Of a stretch of DNA of 64,000 bases, positions 1 to 11,599 are shown in pieces. The translations under genes and the position numbers were made by a program. Numbering within the stretch: the first letter of the stretch is position 1; each line of letters begins with the position of its first letter. A model generated the notes under the pieces. That model made no database searches and was not told where the DNA came from. It saw only the letters and a program-made list of their open reading frames with translations. The DNA lies in contig CM060732.1 of NCBI GenBank assembly GCA_030704615.1, positions 78,473,053-78,537,052 of the forward strand, read 5' to 3'. Source of the DNA: Takakia lepidozioides (lineage: Eukaryota; Streptophyta; Takakiopsida; Takakiales; Takakiaceae).

Positions 1-112
1 ACCTCTACCAAATTCATCTCAAAAATTGTTGGCCGAGCAATTGTTGTATGGGACGCTAACTACTTTCCACCACTTTGAAGATGGGATTTGTTCTTGTGGT
101 GATTACTGGTGA
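1..112 (+). pseudogene. 3' end of a PPR-DYW gene, frameshifted
   Basis: The first 112 bases encode the C-terminal part of a DYW deaminase domain. The first frame reads TKFISKIVGRAIVV, then one extra C at about 67-70 shifts the frame, and the second frame reads HHFEDGICSCGDYW followed by TGA at 110-112. The same segment is found near the ends of the two PPR genes at 37.9 and 47.6 kb (KFISKIVCRAIVV...CSCGEYW). The 3' flank also matches those genes: CATCCACCATTTCTTGA occurs about 70 bases after the stop in all three. This is therefore a third, older member of the same family whose body lies outside the window. DYW proteins act in organellar C-to-U RNA editing; this one is broken unless the extra C is a sequencing error. 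Confidence 0.8.
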
Positions 113-289
113 AAGAATGTTTTCTTGGAAAGATGCTAGTGTCTTGCTTCATTCCTTGATCTGTGTAGCTACTCAGACCATCCACCATTTCTTGATAGTG
201 GGGTCTACCCGGCATAGGTGGGAAGTCAACCCACAATTGCACTTGACTGAAGGGGTGATTTTTTACTGATTCTGGTGCTGTCCTAATTC

Positions 290-570
290 TGGGTTTGGGT
301 GGTGGAGCTTCTCCAAAACTTGAAGATGGAAGTGAATACAAATTTTAATGAGCTTGATGAGAGGGGCAGCCCTGTGCACAAGTTTGTTCAGCATCTTAAA
401 TTTGGACATGTTTGTTTGTTTCTCGTGGTGTGGCTTTGGATGGAGCCCTTGATGAACTTGCATGAATATTGTCAAAAGCTAGCCTTAACCCACCAAGATC
501 CAATCCCATGGTGGATGCTTGAAAGTTCATACAGTGAATGGAAGGGTATTTGGGTATGTTGTTATTGATT
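290..570 (+). repeat. fragment shared with the OSB/PPR locus at 34.3 kb
   Basis: The stretch GGTGGTGGA...CTTGAAGATGGAAGTG at about 299-333 reads GFGGGASPKLEDGSE. It is closely paralogous to 34345-34400, which reads GVGGGPSSKLEDGSG. Similarity continues patchily (GGGGCAGCC, CATGTTGTG-like stretches, TTGATGAACTTGCATG). In the later copies this piece lies upstream of the PPR exon; here it lies downstream of a DYW stop, so it probably belongs to the next unit of a formerly tandem family. No intact reading frame was found. Confidence 0.55.
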
Positions 571-1632
571 GATGTGGCTTGTGAAAATTGAATGTTGAAA
601 TGCAGATCCACCATTTTTCTTCCAGAAAAAAACAAAACACAGGATCTCTGCATGTAACACCGTGGGGATGACCCACCCATTTTTTGTGAAAAATTGAACA
701 TAGTTCTCATAATTCGTCGCTAGTAGTGCGGAGCAACGCGAAGCCCTAGTATATATATGGGTAAGTATAGTATAGTCTGTATAGATAGACTTTGTAGTGA
801 CATGTTTGTAGCATGTGTATGTGTAGCTTAGTGGTAGAGATCTCTCATCTTAGCCAATCATCTTGGTGTACAATTCCTAACACCTCAACGTTTTTTTTTA
901 TAGCAACCTGGTTTGGATGATAAAGTTCCTAAATATGAAAAAGGTGGCCGCGGAGGAGGGCAGAAGGGTGACTGAAGAGGAGGATGATAATCAAAAGGGT
1001 GACAAAAACGGAATGAGAATGTCATTTATTCATTGTTTTTGTGATGAAAGGACACATGTCAGCAAATTTAGGACCTTAAAAAAAAAACCTAAAACACACA
1101 TCTTCTTCCTTCTTTCATTTTTTTCCTCCCATAAAATACAAAACTAAACATAGTGACATATAATCTTCATTACTGTTTACAAGCTTTGTGAGCCAAGTTA
1201 CTTGGTAATTTTATTTGTATTTCCAGCCTTGCAAACATTGATACATCTTATCTATGTGCCATGTAGCATTAGGCAGGGTCTTTTTTTTTGGGCCAGGGTT
1301 CAAATATGCCACTTAGTGTAGATTGACTGAAATGCAATATAAGCCAATTTAACTTAGGTTTTCTACTTATGAATGGTGGTTTAAATTTTTTTGGTGGTGT
1401 TTGGCATAATTTCTGCCTAGTCTCCAATGATGCCTAAACCCTCCAATTTGCTATGTCAATTCTGGGTTATTCGCCTCAACAAGTCAACTAGGTTTTAGGT
1501 TCAGTCGCCCAATACCCATTCAAAATCTCATATAATCGCCAGCCATTTCCACTACGCATTTTGTACAAGCGCCAGACATGCTCCTCTAAGGTTCTAATGG
1601 ATGCCACTTGTGCTCCAATGTAAATACCTTAA
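571..1632. other. intergenic, no gene recognised
   Basis: AT-rich, with poly-T and poly-A runs and only short open frames (917-1147 has no recognisable motif). Positions 826-885 contain a tRNA-like A-box (TAGCTTAGTGGTAGAG) followed by a weak hairpin with GGTGT...ACACC arms. This could be a decayed tRNA-derived SINE but is too degenerate to call. Confidence 0.4.
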
Positions 1633-2835
1633 CCCTTAAGTGTCAAACCGACCCGTTTTGGGTCGGTTAGGTTTCCTTAACCAGCCATAACTTCCTGTGG
1701 TTAAGGCTGATTGGCCTTTTTTTTTTCTCAATCGACAGATAATCGGGTCCCCCTTCATATGGCATTGGCCAATTGGTCAATGCCTGAAGGGGTATGGGTC
1801 TGGACCATTGGAAGGGGGCACACTCAGCTTTTTGAGGCCAATTTGGCCCCCTAACCTGCCCGGTCAGGTTAGGGTGACTGAAAGATACCCCATAAAGGTT
1901 AGGGCGGCAGGCTCCCCCAAACCCCTTGATTGCCCGGCAGGGGCATGGTGCCCGGCGCAGGTCTGGGCATTCCCAGGCCTGGGCCCTAGCCTGAATCGAC
2001 GGCGATGGCAGCTCCGGCCAATGCCATGCAGGGCGGGCTGGAGGGAGTGCAGCCGCGATGGCGGGAGAGGTCGGGGCTCGAGAAAAACGCCACCAGGGGT
2101 GGGCCAGACCTAGGGGTGGGGTTTGAGAGGGTTGAGGGTGGAGTGGCCCCCAGGAAAGCAGGGCGGATAAGCCAGAGGAGCTCCCAAGCCTCGTGCCCTT
2201 CTGGGCTATGGCTCCAAATATCCTAGGCCTGCAGGCTATAACATAGGTGTGCCATTTGAAGTCTTGGGCAGGGAACCTAAAGATGTGAGGGCAGTTACCG
2301 ATTGGTCCCAAACTTTTTTTGGGATCTCATATGGATGTTCATGACACTTCAACCGGAGGGATTAGGAATTGAACGGCTGAATGTTTTTGTATAATTTTAG
2401 GAAGAGAGATTTTGGCCTGCCCAGAGAAATGGCATATTTTGACCCCCCAATTTGTCACTACAAAGGAGCCCACTTGAGAACATTTCAGAAAAAACTGAAA
2501 TTTTATGAGAATGTGTGTTATCAGGTATGGAACAACATTCTTGAGACTCTCAAACAGAAAAAATTAAAAATGCCCAAATACGAGCAAAAAACTGCTTTTT
2601 TTGGCACCTAGTTCTTAGTGGAGATTTTTTTTTGTCCCCACTCTACACTTCATAATCTTCAGATCTGGCAGTTGGATTTTGGTGAAACTTTTTGTGGTAG
2701 GAGGTGGGGTAGGTGGGAAGTAATTCCAACGGTCAGTTTTACAGGGACACAGAGATTCTTTAGATAATATTTTTTTTGTGGGCCAGGGTCATGTTTTTCC
2801 CTGAGAGGGTGAAAATGAGTTTTGACACAAAAGGG
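1633..2835. mobile_element. piggyBac-like non-autonomous element (TTAA target site)
   Basis: A 1,203-bp unit is bounded by TTAA on both sides (1629-1632 and 2836-2839). The ends are inverted: the left starts CCCTTAAGTGTCAAA and the right, read on the other strand, starts CCCTTTTGTGTCAAA, 13 of 15 identical. TTAA target duplication and termini starting CCC are the hallmarks of the piggyBac superfamily. The interior has a GC-rich part (about 1900-2230), a perfect GACCCGTTTTGGGTC hairpin near the left end, and no frame resembling a piggyBac transposase. The 214-codon frame on the minus strand (1667-2311) shows no domain. Most likely a MITE-like passive element. Confidence 0.6.
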
Positions 2836-5460
2836 TTAAGAGAAACGCTGCTTCAGACTCTAGGAGATTTGAGTGCCCCATTCGGACATTCCGCGCATAT
2901 CAATGGGCAATGAATGACCTTTTATGGAGTTTCCATCATTGATTGCTTATTTCGTCTGTAGGGCTGTTGCAGGTTCCTTAGTATCGGGATACTGGAATCT
3001 TCCCGGGGCCTGGGGTTAGGTAACGAGCACGCACTCTCCGATCACACTCTCCAACACAAAGCCTCTCACAAGTGGTGATATCGAGTATGAAGATAAACAG
3101 CCTGAAGTACGCACGAGCTCTTCTGCGAGCGTTTAAGAAGGATCACTCCTGCCATAGCCGCTGCTTCCGAGCTCCCTCTGCTCCGCTTGGGCGTGGGCAA
3201 CATTCCATTCAGCATTCTGCCAAGGACGTTAATCCGAGTTTCTCTGAAACTTTACACAAGGTATTCTTCTGAGCCTGGACAGTAAATAGGTGTTCGGAGG
3301 AAATCATGACACTATACTCTTCCGATATGGATCGATATAAAACAGGGTAACGCTTTCGTGGTGTTGTTGCGGCAAGGATACTCATAAAATTCAGGAATCT
3401 GGGGTTTTAGGGAAGAAGATAATATGGAATGGCGAACACTGGTCTGTGATAAGGCAGCTAGACATCACACTGATGAAAGTAGTGGAGACATGATCGGACC
3501 CACTGGATGTAGGTGATTCCCGATATGGCAGACGAAGTTGGGTGCCAAAATCTACAGAGATGATCATAGTGTTGACTTGGTTTTAAAGGTTTTAAAGGTG
3601 GCGGGTTCTGGCCTCTTGGAGTTTGGGGTTTAGGGGTTTAATTCTCTTTAAATACTATCGTCCCCCTACCTTTGTGGTTCACGGGAACTGCCAGCTCCCT
3701 TTCCCCCTACATTGGAACAGTAGTGACAGTATTATGCAGCCAAGTCACCAGCAGTTTCATTGACGATTTCATGTCTTTTCAATGTTTTGTTTCTCCTCTG
3801 AAATGCAAGGAGGAAGAGTTGATGCCTGGAACTATGCCCCACTGCAGCAGCGATGGGCCGCCGCAGCTTGCCCTCTCCCCCATACGCCAGCTACGTTTGA
3901 GAAGCTTCAGAATATGGATGCCGGCAAAGTCTCCACTCTGGCTTCAATAGAAATGAGTGGTACTCCCAGCACTCCAGGAACTTCTAGCGACGAAGCTACC
4001 GAGGCTGGTTCAGAAGAGAAGGCGGAGCCCATTCATGGGTCCAGCCCTGCTGATGACAAAGGATAGAGGAGGTGAGTCTTTTAGTTTCATGGCAAACCGT
4101 TACTAGCAGACACAAAGAGCTAGAGACGAGGAGGTGTGAGGCTAGAAGCGGGCATGACAACTACAGAGCACAGGGCAACACGGCATTTTTGGCCTTAGCG
4201 CCAAATGCAACCAATCTTTCGAACTACTCATGTCTTAGTGTCGCTGTCTTAGTCACAATTTATGTAGTAGGATGTTTTGGCCATAATTTAGGGCTAGCCG
4301 ATTTCTTTCTCCTCACTTGTATCAGTACTCATTGAAAGAAGGTTGGAATGGACTGTGCAGATGGATTTTAAGCTGCATCATCCTCTCATCCAGCCTGCTG
4401 GCATTGCACTGGTCTAGGATATGTGCCTATTACAAAGGCAGGTAGAGCAGTACATCATTTGCAGCTTGAAATTTATGCAGGGATTCGTGAGATAAAAGAG
4501 CCATGATGATGGAATTTTGCACAGACCCTAGACCCTTCTGCATGAGATGAAAACATCCTTCAGGTAAGGCTGTGCTGGCGACGCAATAGAAACCTGAGAC
4601 CCATCAGAGGGTCCCCAAAAACTAGTGCCGGTGTTATTTTTTACAAAGAGAAATTGAAAAGAGAATTTTTCAAGTGCAGAGAGAGCGAGAGAGTTTCATG
4701 GTGGCCAACTGATATGTAGAGATGGAAATGGAAGGGCATTTTGAGTCAGCCAGTGTGCTGAAGCGATTGATGATGACGGTTAGAGCACTTGTTTATTTAT
4801 GTTAGGAAACAGTTTCGAATTCAGCTTTGGGAGAAATCACTTTGCAGCCTCAGTTTTCATAACTGGGTTGAGTGCCAGCTAGGATAGTGTCTATTGGACT
4901 TCTATTCAAAAGAAGCAAACTCTTGGATGGGCACAACATGTGCTGTATTTAGCTTATATGCAGATACTCAAAAAGCCCTTGAGAGCTTTATTTCATGTTA
5001 TTGAAAATTAAAACCCTTATAAGCCCGTAGGCTGCCTTGATAGAGAATCCAATGAGCTATAACGCAACAATGCCCCACACACTCGGGAATGGGGACGAAC
5101 CCATAAGACTGGAATGGAACGGGGGGAGCTGTGATGCCTGCAAGGGGCAATGAGAGGAACAGCCCAGGAGGGGATAAATGGAAAACTGTAAAGAAAGAGA
5201 CTCATCACTATATGTGCTACAGAACCGGAAGGTCCGGTTCTTCCCATCAAACAAATATGGAATAGGACAATTGCTCTAGCAGTGGACATTATTTGTGAAA
5301 ATGCACCGTAGTCTTGGTATGAACTTTTAATGTGCTTACAGTTTATCTCTGATTCGTCAAACTCTGGGCATGCCGAAGAGGAGGGCCCAACATTATTGCC
5401 ATTGTGGTGGGATTTTCTCTGGCCAGATACAGGAGTTCGCCTAAATTCAGCGGCATATGA
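2836..5460 (+). other. unrecognised region with a weak candidate two-exon gene
   Basis: Positions 3089-3259 encode a basic N-terminus starting MKINSLKYARALLRAFKK that resembles a mitochondrial presequence and stops at a good splice donor (CACAAG/GTATTC). A possible later exon at about 3805-4065 encodes GGRVDAWNYAPLQQRWAAA and an acidic Ser/Thr-rich tail ending in TAG at 4063-4065. Only these two pieces look coding; the join is not proven and I recognise no family. 4066-5460 holds no frame I can support. Confidence 0.25.
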
Positions 5461-5462
5461 GG

Positions 5463-5966
5463 CCTAGATGTCCCCAGGTAGCTTGAAGAATGCGAGGAGT
5501 GAAGGCTGACGGCCTGGAGTCTTGTCAATGTTTGCACACAATTTTGCCCATGCTTTTGTAGCTGCGACAATAAGATCAAAGAATACATGTGTTAGCAGAG
5601 TAGTAGGTGAGGTGTTTGTGTTATCCAAAGTCCAGGTACAACGGGCCTTCCACAGGTGCCAGAGCATGGCACCTCTTCACTCTACAGGTTTCAAACATTG
5701 GGCAGATGCTGTCTCTTTTTTAAACCTCTTGGTTGTAATTGAGGAGAAGGAGCACTGGTTCAATGGCCAGATTAGGGGGGGGCATGGCAGTAAATCAGGC
5801 AATGTTCCAGAGATTCTATACAGCCAATTGTACAACAGGCACAAAGAATTGCATCAACGAAGTTCAGATATTGTCCGACTTCTAATACTCTGTTTGCCAG
5901 TGGCCAAACAAACCCCAGAATGTATCTCAACGTCGCTGCTTTTTCTTGGAGCCTTTCACCACTGAA
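5463..5966 (-). pseudogene. LINE reverse-transcriptase C-terminal fragment (zf-RVT)
   Basis: On the minus strand, from about 5960 down to 5463, the conceptual product contains a Cys/His cluster typical of the C-terminal zinc-binding region of plant LINE polymerases: ILCACCTIGCIESLEHC followed by LIYC. After an in-frame stop comes the second typical block, LWHLWKARCTWTL, and a tail ending at 5463. Several stops and frame changes interrupt it. It abuts the 3' end of the helicase gene and overlaps its final codons, so the helicase 3' end may use transposon-derived sequence. It is a dead non-LTR retrotransposon remnant; no 5' part was found nearby. Confidence 0.6.
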
Positions 5967-8900
5967 GTTCTGTTGTTTAACCTATCATTGAAGTGTGCAC
6001 TGGTCCTTTTTTTTCCAGATTTCCCGCTTACAGATTTTCTGCCACTAGGGTGGCCCCTTTGAGAGAGAGAATGTGAATCTAGAGAGCACTTCTCCTCACT
6101 TTCACAACTGTGTGGCAAAACTGAGGGTCCATCGGCATCAGCAGTGTCTGTAGCCTGTGCAAATTCCATTTCACTAATAATGCCCTTCTTTAGCTTCTTC
6201 ATTAGCCGATACTCTCTCTCCATCTCCTCCTCATCCTCTATCCTTTGACTTCCTCTTCTTTGCTCCGCAGTATCTCTCCGTTCCTTCTTGCCACTGGGTG
6301 GTTGTTCCCTCCTGACAAGACTGCTTCTCTGAGATAGACCTTGCAATTTGCTGGTCAGGTTCTTTTGACGTTTTTTCTCCCTACTTTTCTTTTTCTCTGT
6401 TGAAGAGCAGGTGAGAGCACTCTCAGATTTCTCAGTGATACAACTGATGAAAGGTTACACCTTGGCAAACAGAAGCAGATGCCTCAAAGACGCAGTTTCT
6501 TCTAAGCTGAAGCTCACCCACGTGCACATCAGAGTAGTTGGCCTACAAAACATGAACATCCAGTAACTGCTTCGGGCTAGTGTCTGTCAGCATCGCACCT
6601 ACTCAGAACATGAATGCAGCATCAGACCACAATCCCTGCTCAAAAACATGGCCACCCTTTCGACATTATAAGGATTGAAAATGACCAAAAGATACAAATG
6701 GTGTGGCTTCATCAATGAGGTAGGACCGTACTTGAAAGGTATTGAGGCCACATCCACACCCTCAGCAGGTACAAAATTTTCCACAGACAGCAAACCTCGC
6801 CGCAACTCGGGCATGGAGGGCAGCTGCAGAAGTCCATAACCCATAGCAGCTCGGCCCACCTCTAGTTGTTTCCACCTGGCCAAGGGACACAGCGACCAAC
6901 TCATACAGGTGCCACCACACAGATGGTGTATTCTGTCCCACTGTATTCTGTCACACTGAGAGGAAGAGGGCATGTACATGCTAGGTTTGCTATCCAACAT
7001 TCCGGGCATGAAGAAGTAGATTGAATAAGGTTCGGAGCTACAATCCTTACACCCGTAGTCTTCACCTGGCCGCCATTACCTCTCCACTTTCCAATAAATT
7101 TGTTTCATCTATCATAGGATCATTCTGATGGGTCCCATTTCAAAATTTCACAAATGAACTAATTCACAACCTCCAATTTAACAGGTCAGGTACAGCTGTG
7201 CATCCATGCTACAACGAGGAGTCTTACTGAAAAATGAAGGTGCATTGGTGCTCCTTGTAGGCACGTACATAGGACAGAAAAGCCCTCAATCCCTTCTCCA
7301 TCACATCTCTATCCTTCTGAGCAGCCGCACGTAACTGCCCCAACCTTCACTAGATTATCATTTTGGCTCACCATCCCCTCAGAAAGAGGGGTCAAATTCC
7401 AAACCTTGTGCAAACCAAAATTCAGCCTTGCTGTCAAGTCTGGCAGAGGTTGATCACACATTGAGCTGTCAGGAATACAGAGACAGGCTCCTTGGTATAC
7501 AAAGTCGTTACATGGGACAAAACTGCCTGCCTACCAAGACCTCCACTGCAAAGGGTTACAAGAGTAGAAATCACGCAGGAAAGCAAGGGGGGAATAGTTT
7601 GACACCAACCAGCGGCACAATGTCAGGAACAGAGCTAACTTTGGGGCGCTCTTCAATCGGCACTTTTCGGACATGCAGCAATTCAACATATGCATCTTCC
7701 TGCAGCACAACCACCCTGCTTGTCACCATCAACACATGGCGACAACCAGACCCCAGGTCAAGGAACTCTTGCTTTCCTCAATTCCCAAACGTATGCAGTG
7801 CTTTATATGAATCCAAGTTAGCTCCAAACAGCAGCAAAATGTACTCCAAAAGCATAGATGACGAAACATCTTGATCCTATTCCTTGACAGCACTGACTCT
7901 TCGAATCTAAAACACTGCAACTTGGTCTCTCTGACCAGTGCCTACACATGTAATCAGCATTGGGAGCAAGAACCTATATCGACATAGCCTGCAATGTGTA
8001 CATCATAGCTTATGTTCATTAGACCCTAACCTACAAATATACAATTTACTATGGCTGACAAATACAACCATATAACTACGAGACCATCACTGACTAACAA
8101 CAAAGTCAGTGGAAACGAAGGAAATTGCACACATACGTCGAACAAGCATATGTTGCGCATCAGAGTTCGGCTTCAGAAATAGCAGGCAAGAAAGCCAAAG
8201 AAACACCTTAGGAAGAAGGAATACAAGTGCACTGCCCGACTGTCCCATACGGGCGGTGCGGCCCACACGATGCACAAATACGTTTGGATCCTGTGGTGGG
8301 TCATACTGTAACCCCTCCCCAACAAGCGAATCCAAGCATAAAAGCAGGACGTCAGTTCATCTCTCCCTCTACTCAACCTTACTCCCAGCTCGAGATTGAA
8401 CATTATTAAAGATGGTAGCCATGGCTGTTCACAGAACAGAGTATAAGACTAAGTGGGAGTGAACTGGTCACAATTGTGGATCCAACCTGTACTATCCAGT
8501 CAACTCCAGGAATGTCCAGCCCCCGTGCTGCTACATCAGTACATATCAGCATGCCCGCCTCCATTCCTGCAAATGTTGCAAGTGCCTTTTCTCGTGCTGA
8601 CTGCACAATGAGGCACCTACATTTCAGATTCTCACAATTCCAATATCTAAAAATATATCAGATTCTATCCACACAGACACATAACCTTAAACTCATTGAT
8701 TTGTTGCCTGCAAAAGCAGTCTCGACAAACTACACTTCCAACATCCCACTACTGTAGCTACAGAAACTCAGTCATTTAGGCTGAGCACCAGCATGCTAAG
8801 AAACAACTTAACTGTGATAGCTGCTACTAGAAGTCATACTTGCAGCTGCTACAAGAGTATTCCAAAATCTGCTTATTTCTGCAATATTCACCTCTATCAG

Positions 8901-11125
8901 TATCAATAAACAACAGACAAGAAAGTCCAAAAACAGACCTGCTTCATTTTTCCATGGAGTGCAACAGTAGATACACCAGACAGAGTGGTCAATCGAGGAA
9001 GCATAGTACCCCAGTAATCGACACACGCACAGGTCATAAAGTATCTGTCCCATCCAACACCACCAATGACTTGTGCTCGAAATATTCAAGCACATGCTCA
9101 CCAATCATTTTAACAGCAATTTATTTCACACAAGCAGGACTAATCAGACCTGGCTGTCTCCAACACTACCCATAGCCCAGTAACCTAAAAAATCTACGAG
9201 AACATGAATGTCTGAAGTCAAAACCCTGTGGAACATAGTACAATACAACAGTGCTTTTGGTGCAACAAGGAAGTGTGTACATATTTGAGGGTGGACTTAT
9301 CAATCAATAGACCTTACCTAATGCTACTCAGCACCTGTTACCGACTCTAAGCCGATTCAACATCGCAGTGCCCAATCTTACATGATGGTCTTGTTTGACA
9401 AATGCTCAGAGAGGAAATGTACAAGTTGTGATGGCTTCTCGTCTGCTTCACACTCCAAGTACTGCCAACCTCACATGACTAGTCAATACAGTGCAGCGTT
9501 TACAGCTCGTATTCACTGTCATTTTACATTGCATCTCTGTCTTTGCCCCAACTCTAGCTTCTTTAAACTCAACTGAGCACATAAAACATGAATATATTGG
9601 CAGCAGCTGACCCCTAATTTGAGGCACTACAATACAAGGCAGTTTATACATTGTTGTCCACCCATCAAACACTTGCAGGCAAGCGTCAGGAGAGGAACCA
9701 CACTGCTGCTATTCAACGAAAACACACCTGCAGAGTGAGTCCAGCTGGCGTCTTTGAAGAAACAGATGTGTTGGAAGAGGAGGTAAGCCGCTTGGCCTGG
9801 GTTTGCACCTCCACATGCACGGGGTTACGTAGCCCTGCTCGGGCCAGCTCCTCTACTGCCTCTGTCTGTGTTGCTGAGAAAAGGCCCGTACGCCGCTGCT
9901 TGGGGAGCCGTGCTATGACTGCTGTTAGCTGCCTCTGAAAACCCATATCGAGGAGCTTGTCTGCCTCATCCAGGATCAATACCTGCAACTGTCCACTTTC
10001 AGAACACCCCAACACTCGCACCACTTCTAAGGCCTATGTTGTAAAATGAGATATTCCTGCGTCCCAATCAGACAGTCCCTGTAGGATGGGAACTCATGTA
10101 CCACTAGTCTACCATGCCATTGCAGTTCTTACATGCAGTCCAACTTCATAATACTTTATGCCATTCACTGCCAGTCACCAAGACACCAGCAGAACAGTAC
10201 AGAGTAAACCCAGCATCTTTACACTGAATAGCATATTTTTCCTTATTGCAAGTGCATTGCAACACCTGCACAATTCTATACTTTTGTTGCAGCAGGCAAT
10301 ACATCACCACTGATGCATAGGTAAATTGTCCTAGAAGATGTAAATATTCCAAAGAATCAACATGGTCCAAGAAATCCATGAGACGCTTATTGACGCAGCC
10401 CTGCCACCCAATGTGAAAAAGGAAAAATAAGAGTCGTAGAGAAAACCTCAAGATTCCTGAAGTCCAGTAGAGCTACTCGCTCCATGATGTCATGTAAACG
10501 ACCAGGAGTGCCAATCAGCAAGTTTGCCCCGCTCTCCTTTACCTTTGCTGACTCCGTAGCAACATCAGTTCCACCCACTAGAAGCATTGCTCTGATACCA
10601 GACAATGTTTCTAGAAAGGGCTCCACCACGTGGAATATCTGCGAAGCAAGCTCTCGGGTCGGGGACACGATCACAGCACCAACCTGCATCATGTCTTGAA
10701 TTACGCTTTAGGGTTTAAGGAAATGCACTGACACAATTCCTAGGATTATTTGGGGACTGTGTTGTGAACATAGTCACATCCTGACCAATGCAAGGTGAAT
10801 AATTTATTATGGTCAAAAATCGCAAGTGCACAATTGATGATGAAGAGTTACGAAGAGGCACCTGATAAGGCTTCAGAGGTTCAGGGAGCCGTCGCATTAT
10901 TTCAACAAGAGGCACAACAAAAGCCAGAGTCTTTCCTGATCCTGTAGCAGCGTCCACGGCCACATCTTTGAAGCTGCAAAGCAACGGGATGGTGGCAGCC
11001 TGCACAGGCGTGGCAGTTTCAAAACCAAACGAGTCCAGCACCACCACTGTCGCCTCCGACAGCGCTGGCACCAGCTCCCGGAACGGTATGGTGCCTTTCA
11101 CCGCCATGTCTTTCTCCCTCGCCAT
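5927..11125 (-). CDS. RH18: DEAD-box ATP-dependent RNA helicase, RH18/DDX55/Spb4 type
   Basis: Eleven exons join in phase: 11125-10862, 10683-10447, 9982-9728, 9461-9382, 9044-8939, 8600-8487, 8305-8207, 7699-7610, 7334-7228, 6875-6727, 6396-5927, giving 656 codons plus stop; an upstream ATG at 11167 would add 14. All helicase motifs are present: Q motif (GFETATPVQ), motif I AATGSGKT (residues 59-66), PTRELA, GTPGR, DEAD (172-175), [12 protein letters not shown] and [10 protein letters not shown]. The tail has the DUF4217 block ([14 protein letters not shown]) and a Lys-rich end, as in plant RH18 and yeast Spb4, which act in the nucleolus in 60S subunit assembly. Introns are 80-440 bp with GT..AG ends. 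Orthology is inferred from memory of the family; related paralogues cannot be excluded. Confidence 0.93.
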
Positions 11126-11599
11126 ATCCCCGCTTGCAGAATGGCTTGCTTCGTTACTTCTCCGCAACTCACATGATCCTGCCTAGATTTATATCTGAAT
11201 TATGTCAACAGTTTAGTGTTTCGGAACGCAATTCTCCTCCTGTTCCCGACACCTCAAAGAATTCACCATCGATTGGACACTCCCTCGACATGTAACTAGA
11301 ATCACGGCCATACTTTGCAAAGAAACCACCTTTCTACTGATTTCCAACAGTACAAGACGGGTGCCGTGAATGACTCAACTGAATATCCTCACAGAACCTA
11401 AACTAAACCTAAACCTAAACCTAAACTTTCACTTGCGCTTGGTGTACCCATAGGGTGAGAACGTCTTGCGAACAAGGTATTAACCCTACCCGTGATCTGC
11501 CCTGGACAAACCCTAAAACTGCTGTGCACACACTCTCTGTCTCTGTCTCTGTCTCTCTCTTTTCAACGGCCCTTCGCGTACTCCCGGCCGCCTGCAGCC

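Noticed and set aside
1667-2311. 214-codon minus-strand frame inside the piggyBac-like element
   Set aside because: No transposase signature; Pro/Trp-rich composition is explained by GC-rich non-coding DNA.
9448-10451. Several short frames on both strands within the helicase gene
   Set aside because: They fall in introns of the helicase model, whose exons are supported by conserved motifs and matching phases.
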